NCBI RefSeq assembly: GCF_026213295.1
Contig: NC_079412.1
Span: 11,259,695-11,323,694, forward strand
DNA: 64,000 nucleotides
Source: Gadus chalcogrammus
Lineage: Eukaryota > Chordata > Actinopteri > Gadiformes > Gadidae
Direction of reading: 5' to 3'
The translations under genes were made by a program, and so were the position numbers. Positions 43,101-60,714 of this stretch are shown in pieces. Numbering within the stretch: the first letter of the stretch is position 1; each line of letters starts with the position of its first letter. The notes under the pieces were generated by a model. The model saw only the letters and a list, made by a program, of their open reading frames with translations. It was not told the DNA's origin and made no database searches.

Positions 43101-44814
43101 CCGTTCCCCCGTGACGTCTGCCGTGCCCCCCCCCCGCCACAATGACGTAACAGAACCCCCCCCCCCCAGCCCCGGGTTGGAGAATCTCCAGCAGGATGAC
43201 GACAACACGCACAGCCAAAGATCAACAAGTGGCAAATTAAATTAGGGAAAGTGCAGATAATGCAGAGCTTTTTGACAGCCCCCCCCACCCCCACCCCCAG
43301 CCCCAGTCCCCCACCCTTATATATACGCCAGCACCGGCCAACCTCGCACAGAATTAGCCCCTCAAAGCGGCTGCCTCTGGATTGAAGTGGTGATAGCGCG
43401 GCGGGTATGAAAAGCAGAGCGAGGGCTTAACTGCCGCTGAGTGATTCAGTGATTGTGAGAAGGAAGAAGGGAAAACTAATTACAGTGGGCTTAGAGGGGG
43501 AGAGAAAAACCCAACCGGCCAAGTGGTGGACGCCGCCCGACACCGGTCGTGTCAGACGTCCGTGTGGATGAAGCCGTTGGTGCCGTGGCTAATAACAACA
43601 TAACAACACCTATTAAACCGCGCTGCCAGAGAGGGGACTGCCCTGGATTCATTTATTATGCCGGTCGAATTAAAGCAGCAATACTGGCCATATCTTTTAT
43701 ACACGCTCACACACTCTGTGGGAAAACGTATTTATACGTTTGGATATTTTATTATAAAGTTATTTAACAGAATCCATGTTTTACTGTGTTATGTGTTCAT
43801 TGACGGCGGGCAAACACTGTCAACCGCTTAAGGAGGGAGGTGTTTTTGTGGCTGCCTATGGTATCAATAAGCAGAAGGTGAGGGGGTATAGCCATGGTAA
43901 CCGCTCAGCAGATACCGCAGCACGATCCCTGTACCTTCGCTATCTGATGCGGGTCATTCAAATGAGCAAGATACGGCCCGAGATATTGAATATGAGGCGG
44001 CTTCAAGGGGAGAGCAGAGAACACAACGTTGAAGGTGATCGATTTAGTGTTTTTACCTCCCACACACTCGAGTAAACAATGGAAGAGGCTAATTCAAGGC
44101 TGTCACTTCCCTCCCTTTGCGGTGTGCTCCTGGCGTCACCTGTATCAGTAATCTAATCTTAATTTCACAGTTGACTTGGGGTCGGGGCGGGGGAGCACAC
44201 CTCCGCCTGCCGCCGCGTTGTGTCCTCCCACATCTGGCCAGCAATCTGGCGGTATCTGCGACGCACACACATACGCGCACACGCGCAGACACACACACAC
44301 ACACACACGCATACACACACACACACACACGCATACACACAGAGCCAGACCACTCCGATGGTGTTTTACACTGATTTACAAGCGGTGTAATTGTATATCT
44401 TACAAAGCCCGACCAGTAACCACCTCGCCGGCGAGCGGTCCCCTAAGACGCCCGGCGCCTGACACCACTTTAATATGAATCGGCGCAGAAAACAAGTAAG
44501 GTACGCCGCCGGAGACGGGGTGGGCGGGGGTAGGGGGGGGCGGCTGACTTTTGAAGGTCATGTGATCCTCGGCTACGCTAACGCAGTGTAGCATCCGGGG
44601 AGCATCCCACTGCTGCGTCCACTCCATTACAACATTAGCAACTAACGTTTTGACATTTGTCTTCATTATTACCAATGAACAGAGGCGATTGAGCCACCAG
44701 CATGCTCCATTACCTTCCTTCATTGCACAGTTGCACGGCTGAAATCACGCATTAGGACGGATCCAACGTGAAATGACACGTTGGGGGTGGGGTGGGTTGG
44801 GGGGGTGTCATCAA

Positions 44815-44846
<32 letters not shown>
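44815..44846. repeat. Poly-G run of 32
   Basis: Thirty-two consecutive G in a generally G-rich stretch (44780-45070). Confidence 0.95.
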
Positions 44847-44847
<1 letters not shown>

Positions 44848-45352
44848 TGCTGATGATGTAGGAGGTTCGCGGTGTGAGACAGGAGGCTGAGGGACAGTAG
44901 AGTAGGGTTGGGTGGTTGGAGTTGCGTGGTGGAGGTGGAGAGGTGGGCGGGAGGCAGGGGGGGGAGGGGGTGTTGTCCGTTAAAGCTGAGGCAGGACTTG
45001 GGGGTTGAGTTGCTGGGGAACTGTATTGACTTTTAAAAGTCTGGGGAGTAAGGGGGGCGGCGGCAGAGCCTCGGCACACCTCAAGAGGCGAAGCTCATTT
45101 CAATCGGTATAATTAGCCCGCAGTAATGAAATAAGTCAGAGGCACTGCCACCTTCACTTAAGAGAAATCGATCTGGGTTTGAGGGAGTTTATTAAAGCTT
45201 AGGAATAATGGGGAGATGGTATAGAGGAGGTGGGGAGCGGGGAGGTCGGGGAGGGTGGGTTGGTGAGCACACATTACAAGCTAATAAGAAAAGGGCGGGG
45301 GGGATAAGCTTATGGATAAGACTTGACTGGAAGCAGATTTGAGATCAGATGC

Positions 45353-45489
<137 letters not shown>

Positions 45490-46034
45490 GAGCAGAGATG
45501 CTGCTCCAGTATTTCTCTGCTATTTCCCAGAGAGAAGCTAGGGGCTGCTAGAGCTATATGCACACCACCACTACTACGAACACCACTAAGACGACGCCAT
45601 GGCGCCGAAACAGTGACGTCATCACCGGGGGGAGAAAACGGATCCCCCCCCCTCCCCCCTGGAGACCCAACGTCCCGCGACCCGTTGCGGCTCTGAAAGC
45701 TTGAATTGTGTTACAGTTAAAAATAATAATATTAAGGGGTGTGGTGAGATAATCCCGGGCGGACATCCCTCTTCAGGTGGACCCCACGCACACGGCGGGT
45801 CGCCTATAGGCGGGCGGGGGGGGGGGCGGGGGCTGAGGGGGAGTGGCCGCTTGCTCATTTCTCCAGCCGTCTGGCTGGCTCACCTGGAGTGATGGGGGGG
45901 ACGTCAGGGAGGCAGGCTGCTATTTCACGGCCTGTTAAGCGCTAATGCCGCAACACGCCCCGCGCTCCCATTTTAGGGAACAGGGAGCATTACCGTCCGG
46001 CTCAAGGTTCAGTCCGTCTGGACTGTGTGAACTC

Positions 46035-46190
<156 letters not shown>

Positions 46191-46603
46191 GAGGGGAGGG
46201 GGGAGGTGATGAGCGTGGGTAAGAACAGAGGACATTAGGGAGAAGCAGAGATAGAGAGGGAGAGACAGGAAGCAAGAGAGGGCGGGAGGGACAGGGAGGG
46301 AGCAAGAGAGAGAGTTTGGGAGAGAGAGAGTTGGAGAGAGCGATACAGAGAGGTGTGAGTGTAGAACAAGATAGGTGTGGGGAAACTAAGAAGAGAAATC
46401 AGAGGAAGGAGACAGCGAGCGTGAGGGAAAGAGGAGAACACAGAGAGCGAGGGGCGTCCAGCCTTGGTTTACATGGGCTGCTGAGCCAGCGCTCAGAGAG
46501 CAGACAGAGAGCAGCGGAGCAGGGAGCAGGCGCACTGACATCCTCTCCCGCCACGCTAGGCTGCTCTCGCCGGGCCCCCAAAGGCCTCCTCCTCCTCCTC
46601 CTC

Positions 46604-46703
46604 NNNNNNNNNNNNNNNNNNNNNNNNNNNNNNNNNNNNNNNNNNNNNNNNNNNNNNNNNNNNNNNNNNNNNNNNNNNNNNNNNNNNNNNNNNNNNNNNN
46701 NNN
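46604..46703. other. Assembly gap of exactly 100 N
   Basis: 100 consecutive N between a CTC triplet repeat (46588-46603) and the outer end of the left palindrome arm. Order and orientation across it rest on scaffolding only. Confidence 0.99.
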
Positions 46704-48275
46704 AGATCTTGGCTTAACAGGGGCAATGACATCCAGGTTGAGAGCAAAGCTGTTAAAGGATTCAAAAAGTCATTGTATCAGGGACTTCAGGAATCGGAAA
46801 ACAACTGCTCATTAAACTCTCTACAGAATTTACTGGCACTGTGCTCATTGAAAACGCGGGTGTACTTTGTGCAAAGTGAGGCAGTGCAAGCAGCCAGTAG
46901 TTTACAGGAAAAAAACAATACAAAGGTGATCAGATACCAACATGTCCATGACCTACATGTATCCTCAAGTCCAGGCTAAAATGAGGTCCAGAGTATGACC
47001 ATGCTTATGGGTCTTACCAGAAACATGTTGTTGAAAATTTGACTTAGTGATGCTTAAAAAATCAGTACCAAGGGTATTAGACAGGTCATCAACATGGATA
47101 TTAAAATCCCCACAAAGCACAATTATATCATGGTTTAAAAAAAGACTAGATAAAAAATTCAGAGAGTTCTGATAGAAATGGGCCAGCTGGTTTAGGGGGA
47201 GGGTAGATTGTTGCAAAAATAACCGGGTTCGGTTGTTACAAGGCCGCCACCACGGCCAAAAACCCTAGGCTGGCTAATACAGTCAAAGTCTGGGGGAGAC
47301 AGTTCAACGAGCTTGCAGGTGCACCGGGTTGTGACCAGGATTAGGTAAAAAACATGAAATCCAACTCAGCAGAAAAAATAAAATCATTTAAAATAAAAGT
47401 CTTATAGAGAGAGATCTTACATATAAAAGAGCCATCTTAAAAGGTCTATGCTGGGCTAAAACCATTACTGGAGTTATGGTCCTGTTAAGATATTAATATT
47501 CTGTGTTTAGGATTCCTGTTGAGTTGGCCGGTAGGCATCTAACCGTTACAGGAACCCTATTACTAATGGAAACGGTGCGAGAAAGATCCAGATCCGCCTG
47601 TATATGATGGATTGTATAGGGAGGCTTTCCGGTGCCAGTGTCAGCGACAGATGTGACTGGCAGGGGGTACGGACGGGGGGAACAGTGATCTGAGTGGGCG
47701 GATGTTTCGGGGAGAAGGAGATAAACAGTCATGCATGTGAGGTTGATTGAACAGTGTGCTGTAGGTTAGCCTTTAGCATTTGTTACCCCACCAGTTAGGG
47801 TGAATACCGTCTGGCCTAAATAAGGTGAACGGTCCCAAAACAGATCGAAATTATTAATGAGACCAAATTTTAGAGCTGTGCAGGTGGACTGGAGCCAGGT
47901 GTGGAGGCTGAACTCTGCTAAAACGTCTCACTCCACGTCCCAGAGAGGGGATGGGACCAGAAAAGTAGACACTCTTGTCACAGGAACTTAAAAAATGAAA
48001 GAGATTGTTAAAATCTTTTTGATGAGCTCAGACTGCTGACGAGCAGTGTCGTATGTTCCGACATGGAGAATCACACGTCTAATTGAGGACAGGAGCGAGC
48101 GCAGAAGCCCCGGAAGTTTGCTGGTGATGACAGGGACCGTGGCTCCGGGGAAAAAGTGAGTTGCAGCGTTGAAAAAGGTGTGTTCCTTATAATGGAGTCT
48201 CCGACTACTAATGTGGTCGTCGGAAGGAAAGGGGCCGAGGGGCTGACAGCCGTGGAATCTCGGAGCCAAAGAGTT
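46704..48275 (-). mobile_element. Mirrored L2 LINE fragment, cut by the contig end
   Basis: Reverse complement of the right-arm LINE from its 5' part to the start of the reverse-transcriptase domain. The ORF1 esterase remnant lies at about 47729-48265. The endonuclease piece at 46965-47216 reads GDFNIHVDD and then GKTHKHGHTLDLI in one frame, better preserved here than in the right arm. It ends at the 100-N gap. Confidence 0.85.
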
Positions 48276-48716
48276 TTGAGGGGTTTAAAATAACGATTTC
48301 GTTTTTACCATAACACATGCCCCATCATTCCAAGTTGATAGCTTTTTGGTAGAATCTGCTAAAAACTGCCAACTTAAGAATGCGTACATGCGACTTTTTG
48401 CTCCCAAACGAACATCCCAACTCGTTATCATACTAAACATATCCAAGATCCATTTTACACCGGATTGGGCCTTTAATAGACTACTTCGTTTCATCCGCTG
48501 CTCGCTTGGGTGGATGCATGGAGCGACTGCGCGCTGACAGAGGGATTGAAATGGAAATTCCGAGATTAAGTGGACATTTCGACATTAATCTCGTCATGGT
48601 AAAAAAGAAAGAAAATCATCATGGTGTCCCTAATGCGCCATAGGCCTACGTCGTTTTCCTAACATGATTTGTGCATTAATTAAGAATTCGGTCTGGACTC
48701 ACAATTTAGTTGTATA

Positions 48717-48722
48717 TTTATT
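48717..48722 (-). terminator. Mirrored mmp9 poly(A) signal
   Basis: TTTATT on the plus strand, the reverse complement of AATAAA, at the position mirroring the right-arm signal. Confidence 0.55.
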
Positions 48723-49659
48723 GGAATTAAATGTCAACTTAAATACAATACAAAATATCTCATTTTATAATTATTTCAGTGATGGAGACATGCATGCCAC
48801 CCAGTGCAAATAACTGGCATCAAGTCAAAATACACAAACAAACAATATTTTGACAGGATAAACATTTGGTCTATCTGTTGCTTAAAAACTAAATACTGAA
48901 ACAGTCTGAGCCTGTCAGACATAAAACCTTATTCTGATCTGATGCAGATTCTGTTTTGTAGAGAACAGTTATGTTCCTATTCCTGCTGTTCGCATCCATA
49001 ACCTGTTCACAAATGAGAGTGATGCAACAATAGAGTTTCACACTTAAAGTGCCTTCATCTGAGTCATTCAACTAAACAGTGTGTTGCTGCGTATGTGATT
49101 GCGTGGGACTCAGGACCCCAAAAATGGCAGTTAAAAATTTGCATTGCATGTGACTGTTCACAGTTCAAGAGGAACTGCAACAAATTATTACTAAGTGTTC
49201 TTCAAGTGGGCTTCTCAGGCCTGCAGGCCGGAGGCGTCTTTACACTTGAGGAGATCATACTTGATGTAGCCAACACGGTTGACCTGGCGACGAGAATTCA
49301 TGCGCCAGTAGAAGCGATCACGGCAGAAGTAAAGGTGACCTAGAGTTGAAGGAGATTCAGATTGACATGTAAGATGTAGAAAACTTTTTAAAGTACTTCG
49401 AATTTTTATAATAGTTCAATAATGGCTGAAACTATTCAGATGTTTACCTTTGTACAAGAAAACATCGTGGACATCACTGGGAACTCCGCCGAAGACCGTG
49501 TCAGTTGTCCGAGGATATCCTCTGTCCATCTTGAGAGTCTTCACATCAAGCCTGGTAGCATGAAATACAATATAATGACCATTATTGTTTAATATAGGCA
49601 AAGCAAGTGAGTTTCTCAGAAAGTCTTGGGAAATTATTGTCGATATAACATATTCCTGC

Positions 49660-49840
49660 ATGTAAATATTGCTTGTATACCATTCTTCTTGTATATTGTT
49701 TCCTAGCATATATTTTTAGCATTTTGTACTTTGCACATTTATAAAATTGTTGGCGTTTGCTGCTGCTGGAAGTGCAATTCCCTGAGGGAACTTTCCAGAG
49801 GGATTAATAAAGTTCTTATTCACCCATCCGTCTATCAATC
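49660..49840 (-). repeat. Mirrored interspersed repeat fragment of intron 11
   Basis: Reverse-complement counterpart of the repeat at about 59140-59330, including GCAATTCCCTGAGGGAA and GGGATTAATAAAGTTCTT. Confidence 0.45.
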
Positions 49841-50111
49841 AGAGGTTTGCCTGTTTTTGTTATGTTTGCAGGTTTTCTTCAACCACCATTTGCACCCAAG
49901 CATAAAGGTTCAGTGCCCAGCGAATCTCACCTCCAGTAGTTCTCCCCGTTGAAGAGCAGGACTTTGCTCCCCTTTCTCTGCACGGATCCCTCCACCGTCT
50001 GAACACTGCTCGGCAGGCCCAGCTTCTCGATGCTGCGGGGTCCAAGTACCTTCTTGCCAGTGTACACCCAGAACTGAGTTCCTTTGAACACAATGAAACA
50101 TTTATGTTAAT

Positions 50112-50310
50112 GCAGGGGGCAGGATAGTGTAGTGGCTACTAGTGTTGCAATCCAGCCATAAGGTGCTTGGTTTGATCCTCAATGTCCGCAGCCTACCTCG
50201 TGGGCACATTGAACAAAATGCTTAACCCCTACTTACTCCTCAGTGCAATGTATCTTCTTCACTTTGATTGAGGTAAGATAAAGGTGGCTGCTAAATAATT
50301 AAATATAACT
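50112..50310 (+). mobile_element. Mirrored copy of the intronic SINE
   Basis: Same SINE as in the right arm, here on the plus strand: A-box-like at about 50127, B-box-like GGTTTGATCC at about 50169, tail at about 50280-50300. The same SINE at the same intron position in both arms shows that the arms separated after its insertion. Confidence 0.7.
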
Positions 50311-52040
50311 GCAATTGATTTATGTGTTTCATAAGCAAACTGAGGGAAGATCGCTCACTGCAAAGAAGTACATCTTTTGGTTTCCGGGTCCTCAAAGGCA
50401 GAGTCAATCTTAGCTGGCAGGGCCGGCCACCCTCAGAAATAGCAAATGGACCCTTAGCCTTATCGCTGTTGGTTTTTCCAGTAATATCTGATGGAGAAAA
50501 TATTATTATTAAAAGTTAAAACAAAGGCCCCGCAATTTCCAATGTATGTTTTCTTTCCTGAACGTAGACAGACAGGTACATTGCGTATGACCTACCCATC
50601 CTTGAAGAAGTGCAGCACATTCCCAATCTCAGTGATTGCGTCAAAGGTCGTGACCTGACAGACATCATTGTCTGGATCTACAGGTGTCGGTGTGGTGGTT
50701 GTTGTTGGTCTGGTGGTCGTCGTGGTGATGGGACCCGGGGGACTGGGGTCCGGGCCGGTTTTTAGGTCCTGGGGAAACACAATTTTAGAATTGGAGGATA
50801 ATGTTTGCTTGTCATCGAATTTGCAATTTTTATTGAGAACTATACTGAATGATTTTTTGTTTTATTTTAAGTAAGTGGGCTTACCGTAGAGATACTGAAT
50901 GCCTTCAACGTCGTCCTCATTTAGGGAAAAGTTCTCAATGAATCTGTACATGGGAAACATAAGTGCGTCTCTGACTTTGGAGTGGTCCAGGCCCAGGGCA
51001 TGTCCAAACTCGTGGGCTGCTACGAGGAACAGACTGTACCCTGGGGGGGCAGAAAAAGAGCCACTTAAAATTAAGAAATCATCATTCAACATTCAATCTG
51101 TCATCTTATAAGAAGAAGACTCAGTGTTGCATTAATAGTCTTTTTTTTTTACTCACCTTGGTCAGGACAGAATCCCCATTTGGTGTCGGTGTCAAAGTTA
51201 TCAGTGGTGGCACACCATAGCCTTCCGTCATTGCGTCCCTCGCTAGTGCAGGAGTCGTACGAATTCCCCTGGAACTGGAAGGGGAAGCGACAAGACTCGC
51301 CCTCTGAATTTCCTCCGACCACAGCCGTTTCTGGTGGAGCAAAGAAATTCGATTTTACAATTTTAAAAAAGTAGAAGAGGAAAAAGACAATGCGCTGTGT
51401 GGGCAGTAGGCTAAATCATCGATCATACACCAGGCAAAGGTTGGCTACTCACCACGACTGGGGCAAAATCCAAATTTCTTGTCGTTGTCAAAGTTGTCAG
51501 TGGTGGAACACCAGCGGTAGCCGTCATTACGGCCCTCCGTGGTGCAACTATCGTACGTCCCCCAAGAAATACGAAGGGAAATACGCATGGTTTGTCATCG
51601 CTGTTGCTCCGAACGTGTACAAACTGCCAGGAGTAAACAGGAACGGATGGGAAATGATTATCGATGTTGTCAGCAATCCCCAGCCCCCAGAAAGCTTCAT
51701 TTTTAAGAGGCCATGTCATGGCCCTCAATATAAATTGCGATCTTACGTTCACTGGGGCAGAAGCCAAACTTCTTGTCCGTTCCAAGTCGGCTGTAGTGGA
51801 ACACCATGGCAGGTTGTCGGAGCGTCCGTCCGTGGTACAGCTGCTGTACGACTTTCCGAGGAAGGTGAAAGGGAAGTGGCACAAAGCTCCCTCTGCATTG
51901 CCGTACAACGTCTTCACAACTTGTGTGGGAAAGAGGGAAAACAGAAAATAAATAGCTCGATTTTATTGCCATTATGAAGTGACCACTAGGGGGAGGTGTT
52001 CGGTTAAATACAGCAGGGGATGTGGAAGTCGGTTCCCTCA

Positions 52041-52238
<198 letters not shown>

Positions 52239-53188
52239 TCATTTTCAAATATTCAGAATTCATCATGGTAAGGATTGAAAGAGATTTGACCTACTGGCTT
52301 TCCCGAAGGATATCATGATATCGGCGGTTCCGTCAATAGACGGGTAAAGGTGAGAGGAGTCACGTCACTCCACACCTTGAAGGCCCTGGCGAAGGCGTCG
52401 TCGGTCAGGAGGGTGCCATATCAGGGGAGTAGTTCAGGATCTAAAGAGGAGACAGCCATGTATTCATTAACATCACTCCTAGGCAATGGCTATGTGGGAC
52501 AATGGTGTATACAAATGTATCTGGATACTGTTATGTATCTACGGCACCGCATGGCAGAAGTATTGAAGCATCACCATGGTTATTTAAAACTCCCTTTCAG
52601 CAATCCTAACTGTTCACTTCCTGTCCCTTTTCTGCCCACCTGTAGGTGACGTCGTTGTGGTCCCATTTGAGGTCTCCGTCGAAGGACTGGTAGCTGCGAA
52701 TGTCTGGACCCCACAGCGGGGGCGTTTCATGATGTCCAGCGTGGTCTTGTCCAGCAGTCCGGTCTCCTCCAGACCCATCCGCTTCTGCAGCGTCTTCAGA
52801 GCTTTGGACGTGGACACGAGGGACTGGAAGCCGCTGCGCTGCAGAGTCTCCAAGTAGCCAAACCTCTTCAGGTATTTCTGGTGGTTGAGAACACAAATAC
52901 ACATGCAAATTAGTACAGGGAGAGCTCACTGCATATCAAAAATATGTTTTGACATTGGTGATCTAAATTCAAGGCTTCGCCGCCTCGATGGCCGATGCTT
53001 TTTTTGGGGTAAAGCTGATCTATCCTTAAACAAGTGATCATGCCATCTGCTACTTACATCTCCATCTCCACGTCAGTCATGTTGATGACATCTCCCGGGA
53101 AGGTGACGAACACAGACTTGACAGGAAGGCTGAACGTCTCCATTGTGCACATCCCCAAAACCAGCAACGCTATCGCAGTGGACCTCAT

Positions 53189-53470
53189 GTTGAGGTCAAA
53201 ACAATCTGAGCTGTGGCTGGAAAGAGCAGATCCACTAAAAACTAAAACACCCAGCAGAGTAAACTATCTCAATGTGTTGGCTTCTCTCCTTTGTTTTGAC
53301 GAGTGGTGAGTGTTGTTCTCATTTGTGCACTCCTAGCGCAGCACTGCTGTATTTATGCACCATAGAGTCTTAGTCACTAGACCTCACCCCCTCTTACACC
53401 CAACCTCAGACCTCCCCTTTAGAAGCGTAGATTGATACACAGGAGTGGGGAACTTCCAAACTGTCCAATT
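53189..53470 (-). promoter_or_regulatory. Mirrored copy of the mmp9 promoter
   Basis: Reverse-complement duplicate of the right-arm promoter. The TATA-like box reads TATTTATG on the plus strand at 53350-53357, and the NF-kB-type site reads GGGAACTTCC at 53448-53457. It shares the doubtful status of the whole left arm. Confidence 0.5.
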
Positions 53471-55479
53471 TAGCCTTTCACAAGAGCCCAATGAAGTGTG
53501 ATTGTTTTGTTCTCTTTTTGTCCAATTTAAAGGGGGTGGATTGTTAGTAAGTGGTTCATCTAATTACATTCACAAAAACCAAATGGTTCACTTCAAACTG
53601 GCAACAGTATTGACACATGGAATGGTTTGGTTAAAATCCCTGTTAAACTTTGTATGCATGTATCAAACTGCTGTATTGATACTACATGTGTCAATGCTTT
53701 AGAGTTTGAATAAAGGTTAGCTTCCCTTTAGGTTCATACCCTGAGGTACAGACAGATGCTGGCTGGGGGCTTGTGTCAGGTATCACTCCTGCTGGGAACC
53801 TGATAATTGTATTACTTTATTTTTTTGTTTTGTTTTATTTTATAAATGTTTACTGGATAAGATCTCTTTTTATGAACAGGTCATTACAGTTTTAGGGAAA
53901 AAACATCTAGCATGCCATTTCTACAACAAGTTCAAGAAATAAATATGATTTCGAAAAGAAGTGGACAAATTGGAACTACTAATAACGAAAGGGCGTTTTA
54001 TGGTTGCAAATATACAAACATGATAACACCCTTATGATTGTGCAGAACCTGACATTTTTGTAAGTATAAATGCATTATAAGACCCATGCATGTCAAATTC
54101 ACAAATATTTGAAACACAAATGACAGAGCAATAAAGTCCTAATAAATAGATGGCGATATTATGTCCACATATACAGAAATAAATGTGACGTCTTGCTAGT
54201 CTATGTCGAGACAAATGCAATTTTCACACCAGCTTTCCCACAACGACCAAATGACCAGTTGCAAGAGCTTGCATCCGGCCTTATTTGGTCATTCTTCTAA
54301 GACTATATATGTTGTCTTATTTTGCCTTTAAGGGATCTTGCTGACTTCCTCATGCGTCAATATCCCAAGTTCAGCTCTAATGTTTTCTTTTACCTTGTCG
54401 AGGAAACACATTTAATACTTCATTGAATTGCATCTCATATTGGACTATTTGTATTGTATTATGACTATTACTAGTCATAATACACATACAAATAGTCCAA
54501 TATGAGATGCAATTCAATGAAGTATTAAATGTGTTTCCTCGACAAGGTAAAAGAAAACATTAGAGCTGAACTTGGGATATTGACGCATGAGGAAGTCAGC
54601 AAGATCCCCTTTAAAGGCAAAATAAGACAACATATATAGTCTTAGAAGAATGACCAAATAAGGCCGGATGCAAGCTCTTGCAACTGGTCATTTGGTCGTT
54701 GTGGGAAAGCTGGTGTGAAAATTGCATTTGTCTCGACATAGACTAGCAATGACGTCACATTTATTTCCTGTATATGTGGACATAAATATCGCCATCTATT
54801 TATTAGGACTTTATTGCTCTGTCAATTTGTGTTTCAAATATTTGTGAATTTGACATGCATGGGTCTTATAATGCATTTATACTTACAAAAAAGTGTCAGG
54901 TTCTGCACAATCATAAGGGTGTTATCATGTTTGTATATTTGCAACCATAAAAACGCCCTTTCGTTATTAGTAGTTCCAATTTGTCCACTTCTTTTCGAAA
55001 TCATATTTATTTCTTGAACTTGTTGTAGAAATGGCCATGCTAGATGTTTTTTCCCTAAAACTGTAATGACCTGTTCATAAAAAGAGATCTTATCCAGTAA
55101 ACATTTAAAATAAAACAAAACAAAAAAATAAAGTAATACAATTATCAGGTTCCCAGCAGGAGTGATACCTGACACAAGCCCCACAGCCAGCATCTGTCTG
55201 TACCTCAGGTGTATGAACCTAAAGGGAAGCTAACCTTTATTCAAACTCTAAAGCATTGACACATGTAGTATCAATACAGCAGTTTGATACATGCATACAA
55301 AGTTTAACAGGGATTTTAACCAAACCATTCCATGTGTCAATACTGTTGCCAGTTTGAAGTGAACCATTTGTTTTTGTGAATGTAATTAGATGAACCACTT
55401 ACTAACAATCCACCCCCTTTAAATTGGAACAAAAAGAGAACAAAACAATCACACTTCATTGGGCTCTTGTGAAAGGCTA
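53471..55479. other. Intergenic DNA between the two divergent mmp9 copies
   Basis: AT-rich DNA that is itself symmetrical about 54469. I see no coding exon, RNA gene or microsatellite; the short frames here lack any family motif. In a corrected assembly this would be only about 1 kb of mmp9 upstream sequence, present once. Confidence 0.7.
54457..54482. repeat. Centre of the palindrome
   Basis: TATTATGACT, then a six-base spacer ATTACT (54467-54472), then AGTCATAATA. The symmetry continues outward with only small indels, for example one just outside this core. There is effectively no unique spacer between the arms. Confidence 0.93.
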
Positions 55480-55760
55480 AATTGGGACAGTTTGGAAGTT
55501 CCCCACTCCTGTGTATCAATCTACGCTTCTAAAGGGGAGGTCTGAGGTTGGGTGTAAGAGGGGGTGAGGTCTAGTGACTAAGACTCTATGGTGCATAAAT
55601 ACAGCAGTGCTGCGCTAGGAGTGCACAAATGAGAACAACACTCACCACTCGTCAAAACAAAGGAGAGAAGCCAACACATTGAGATAGTTTACTCTGCTGG
55701 GTGTTTTAGTTTTTAGTGGATCCTCTTTCCAGCCACAGCTCAGATTGTTTTGACCTCAAC
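55480..55760 (+). promoter_or_regulatory. mmp9: mmp9 proximal promoter and 5' leader
   Basis: Seen: a TATA-like element CATAAATA at 55594-55601; an AP-1-like TGACTAA at 55575-55581 (one mismatch to the palindromic consensus); and GGAAGTTCCC at 55494-55503, whose reverse complement GGGAACTTCC fits the NF-kB consensus GGGRNNYYCC. Known: mammalian MMP9 transcription is driven by AP-1 and NF-kB sites. Inferred: transcription would start roughly 25-35 bases after the TATA-like box, leaving a 5' leader of about 130 bases with no intron. No start-site data support this. Confidence 0.55.
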
Positions 55761-59754
<3,994 letters not shown>

Positions 59755-60252
59755 GAAGCCCACTTGAAGAACACTTAGTAATAATTTGTTGGCAGTTCCT
59801 CTTGAACTGTGAACAGTCACATGCAATGCAAAATTTTTAACTGCCATTTTTGGGGTCCTGAGTCCCACGCAATCACATACGCAGCAACACACTGTTTAGT
59901 TGAATGACTCAGATGAAGGCACTTTAAGTGTGAAACTCTATTGTTGCATCACTCTTCATTTGTGAACAGGTTATGGATGCGAACAGCAGGAATAGGAACA
60001 TAACTGTTCTCTACAAAACAGAATCTGCATCAGATCAGAATAAGGTTTTATGTCTGACAGGCTCAGACTGTTTCAGTATTTAGTTTTTAAGCAACAGATA
60101 GACCAAATGTTTATCCTGTCAAAATATTGTTTGTTTTGTGTATTTTGACTTGATGCCAGTTATTTGCACTGGGTGGCATTGCATGTCTCCATCACTGAAA
60201 TAATTTATAAAATGAGATATTTTGTATTGTATTTAAGTTGACATTTAATTCC

Positions 60253-60258
60253 AATAAA
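60253..60258 (+). terminator. mmp9: Poly(A) signal of mmp9
   Basis: A canonical AATAAA lies about 500 bases after the mmp9 stop codon in an AT-rich stretch and before the LINE. It implies a 3' UTR of about 0.5 kb. No other canonical signal was noticed between the stop codon and this point. Confidence 0.7.
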
Positions 60259-60714
60259 TATACAACTAAATTGTTGAGTCCAGACCGAATTCTTAATTAA
60301 TGCACAAATCATTGTTAGGAAAACGACGTAGGCCTATGGCGCATTAGGGACACCATGATGATTTTCTTTCTTTTTTTACCATGACGAGATTAATGTCGAA
60401 ATGTCCACTTAAATCTCGGAATTTCCATTTCAATCCCTCTGTCAGCGCGCAGTCGCTCCATGCATCCACCCAAGCGAGCAGCGGATGAAACGAAGTAGTC
60501 TATTAAAGGCCCAATCGGTGTAAAATGGATCTTGGATATGTTTAGTATGATAACGAGTTGGGATGTTCGTTTGGGAGCAAAAAGTCGCATGTACGCATTC
60601 TTAAGTTGGCAGTTTTTAGCAGATTCTACCAAAAAGCTATCAACTTGGAATGATGGGGCATGTGTTATGGTAAAAACGAAATCGTTATTTTAAACCCCTC
60701 AAAACTCTTTGGCT

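Noticed and set aside
51423..51917. A 164-residue minus-strand frame joining two fibronectin type II exons
   Set aside because: It reads through an intron because of indels in the left arm; the intact arm shows separate exons with proper splice sites.
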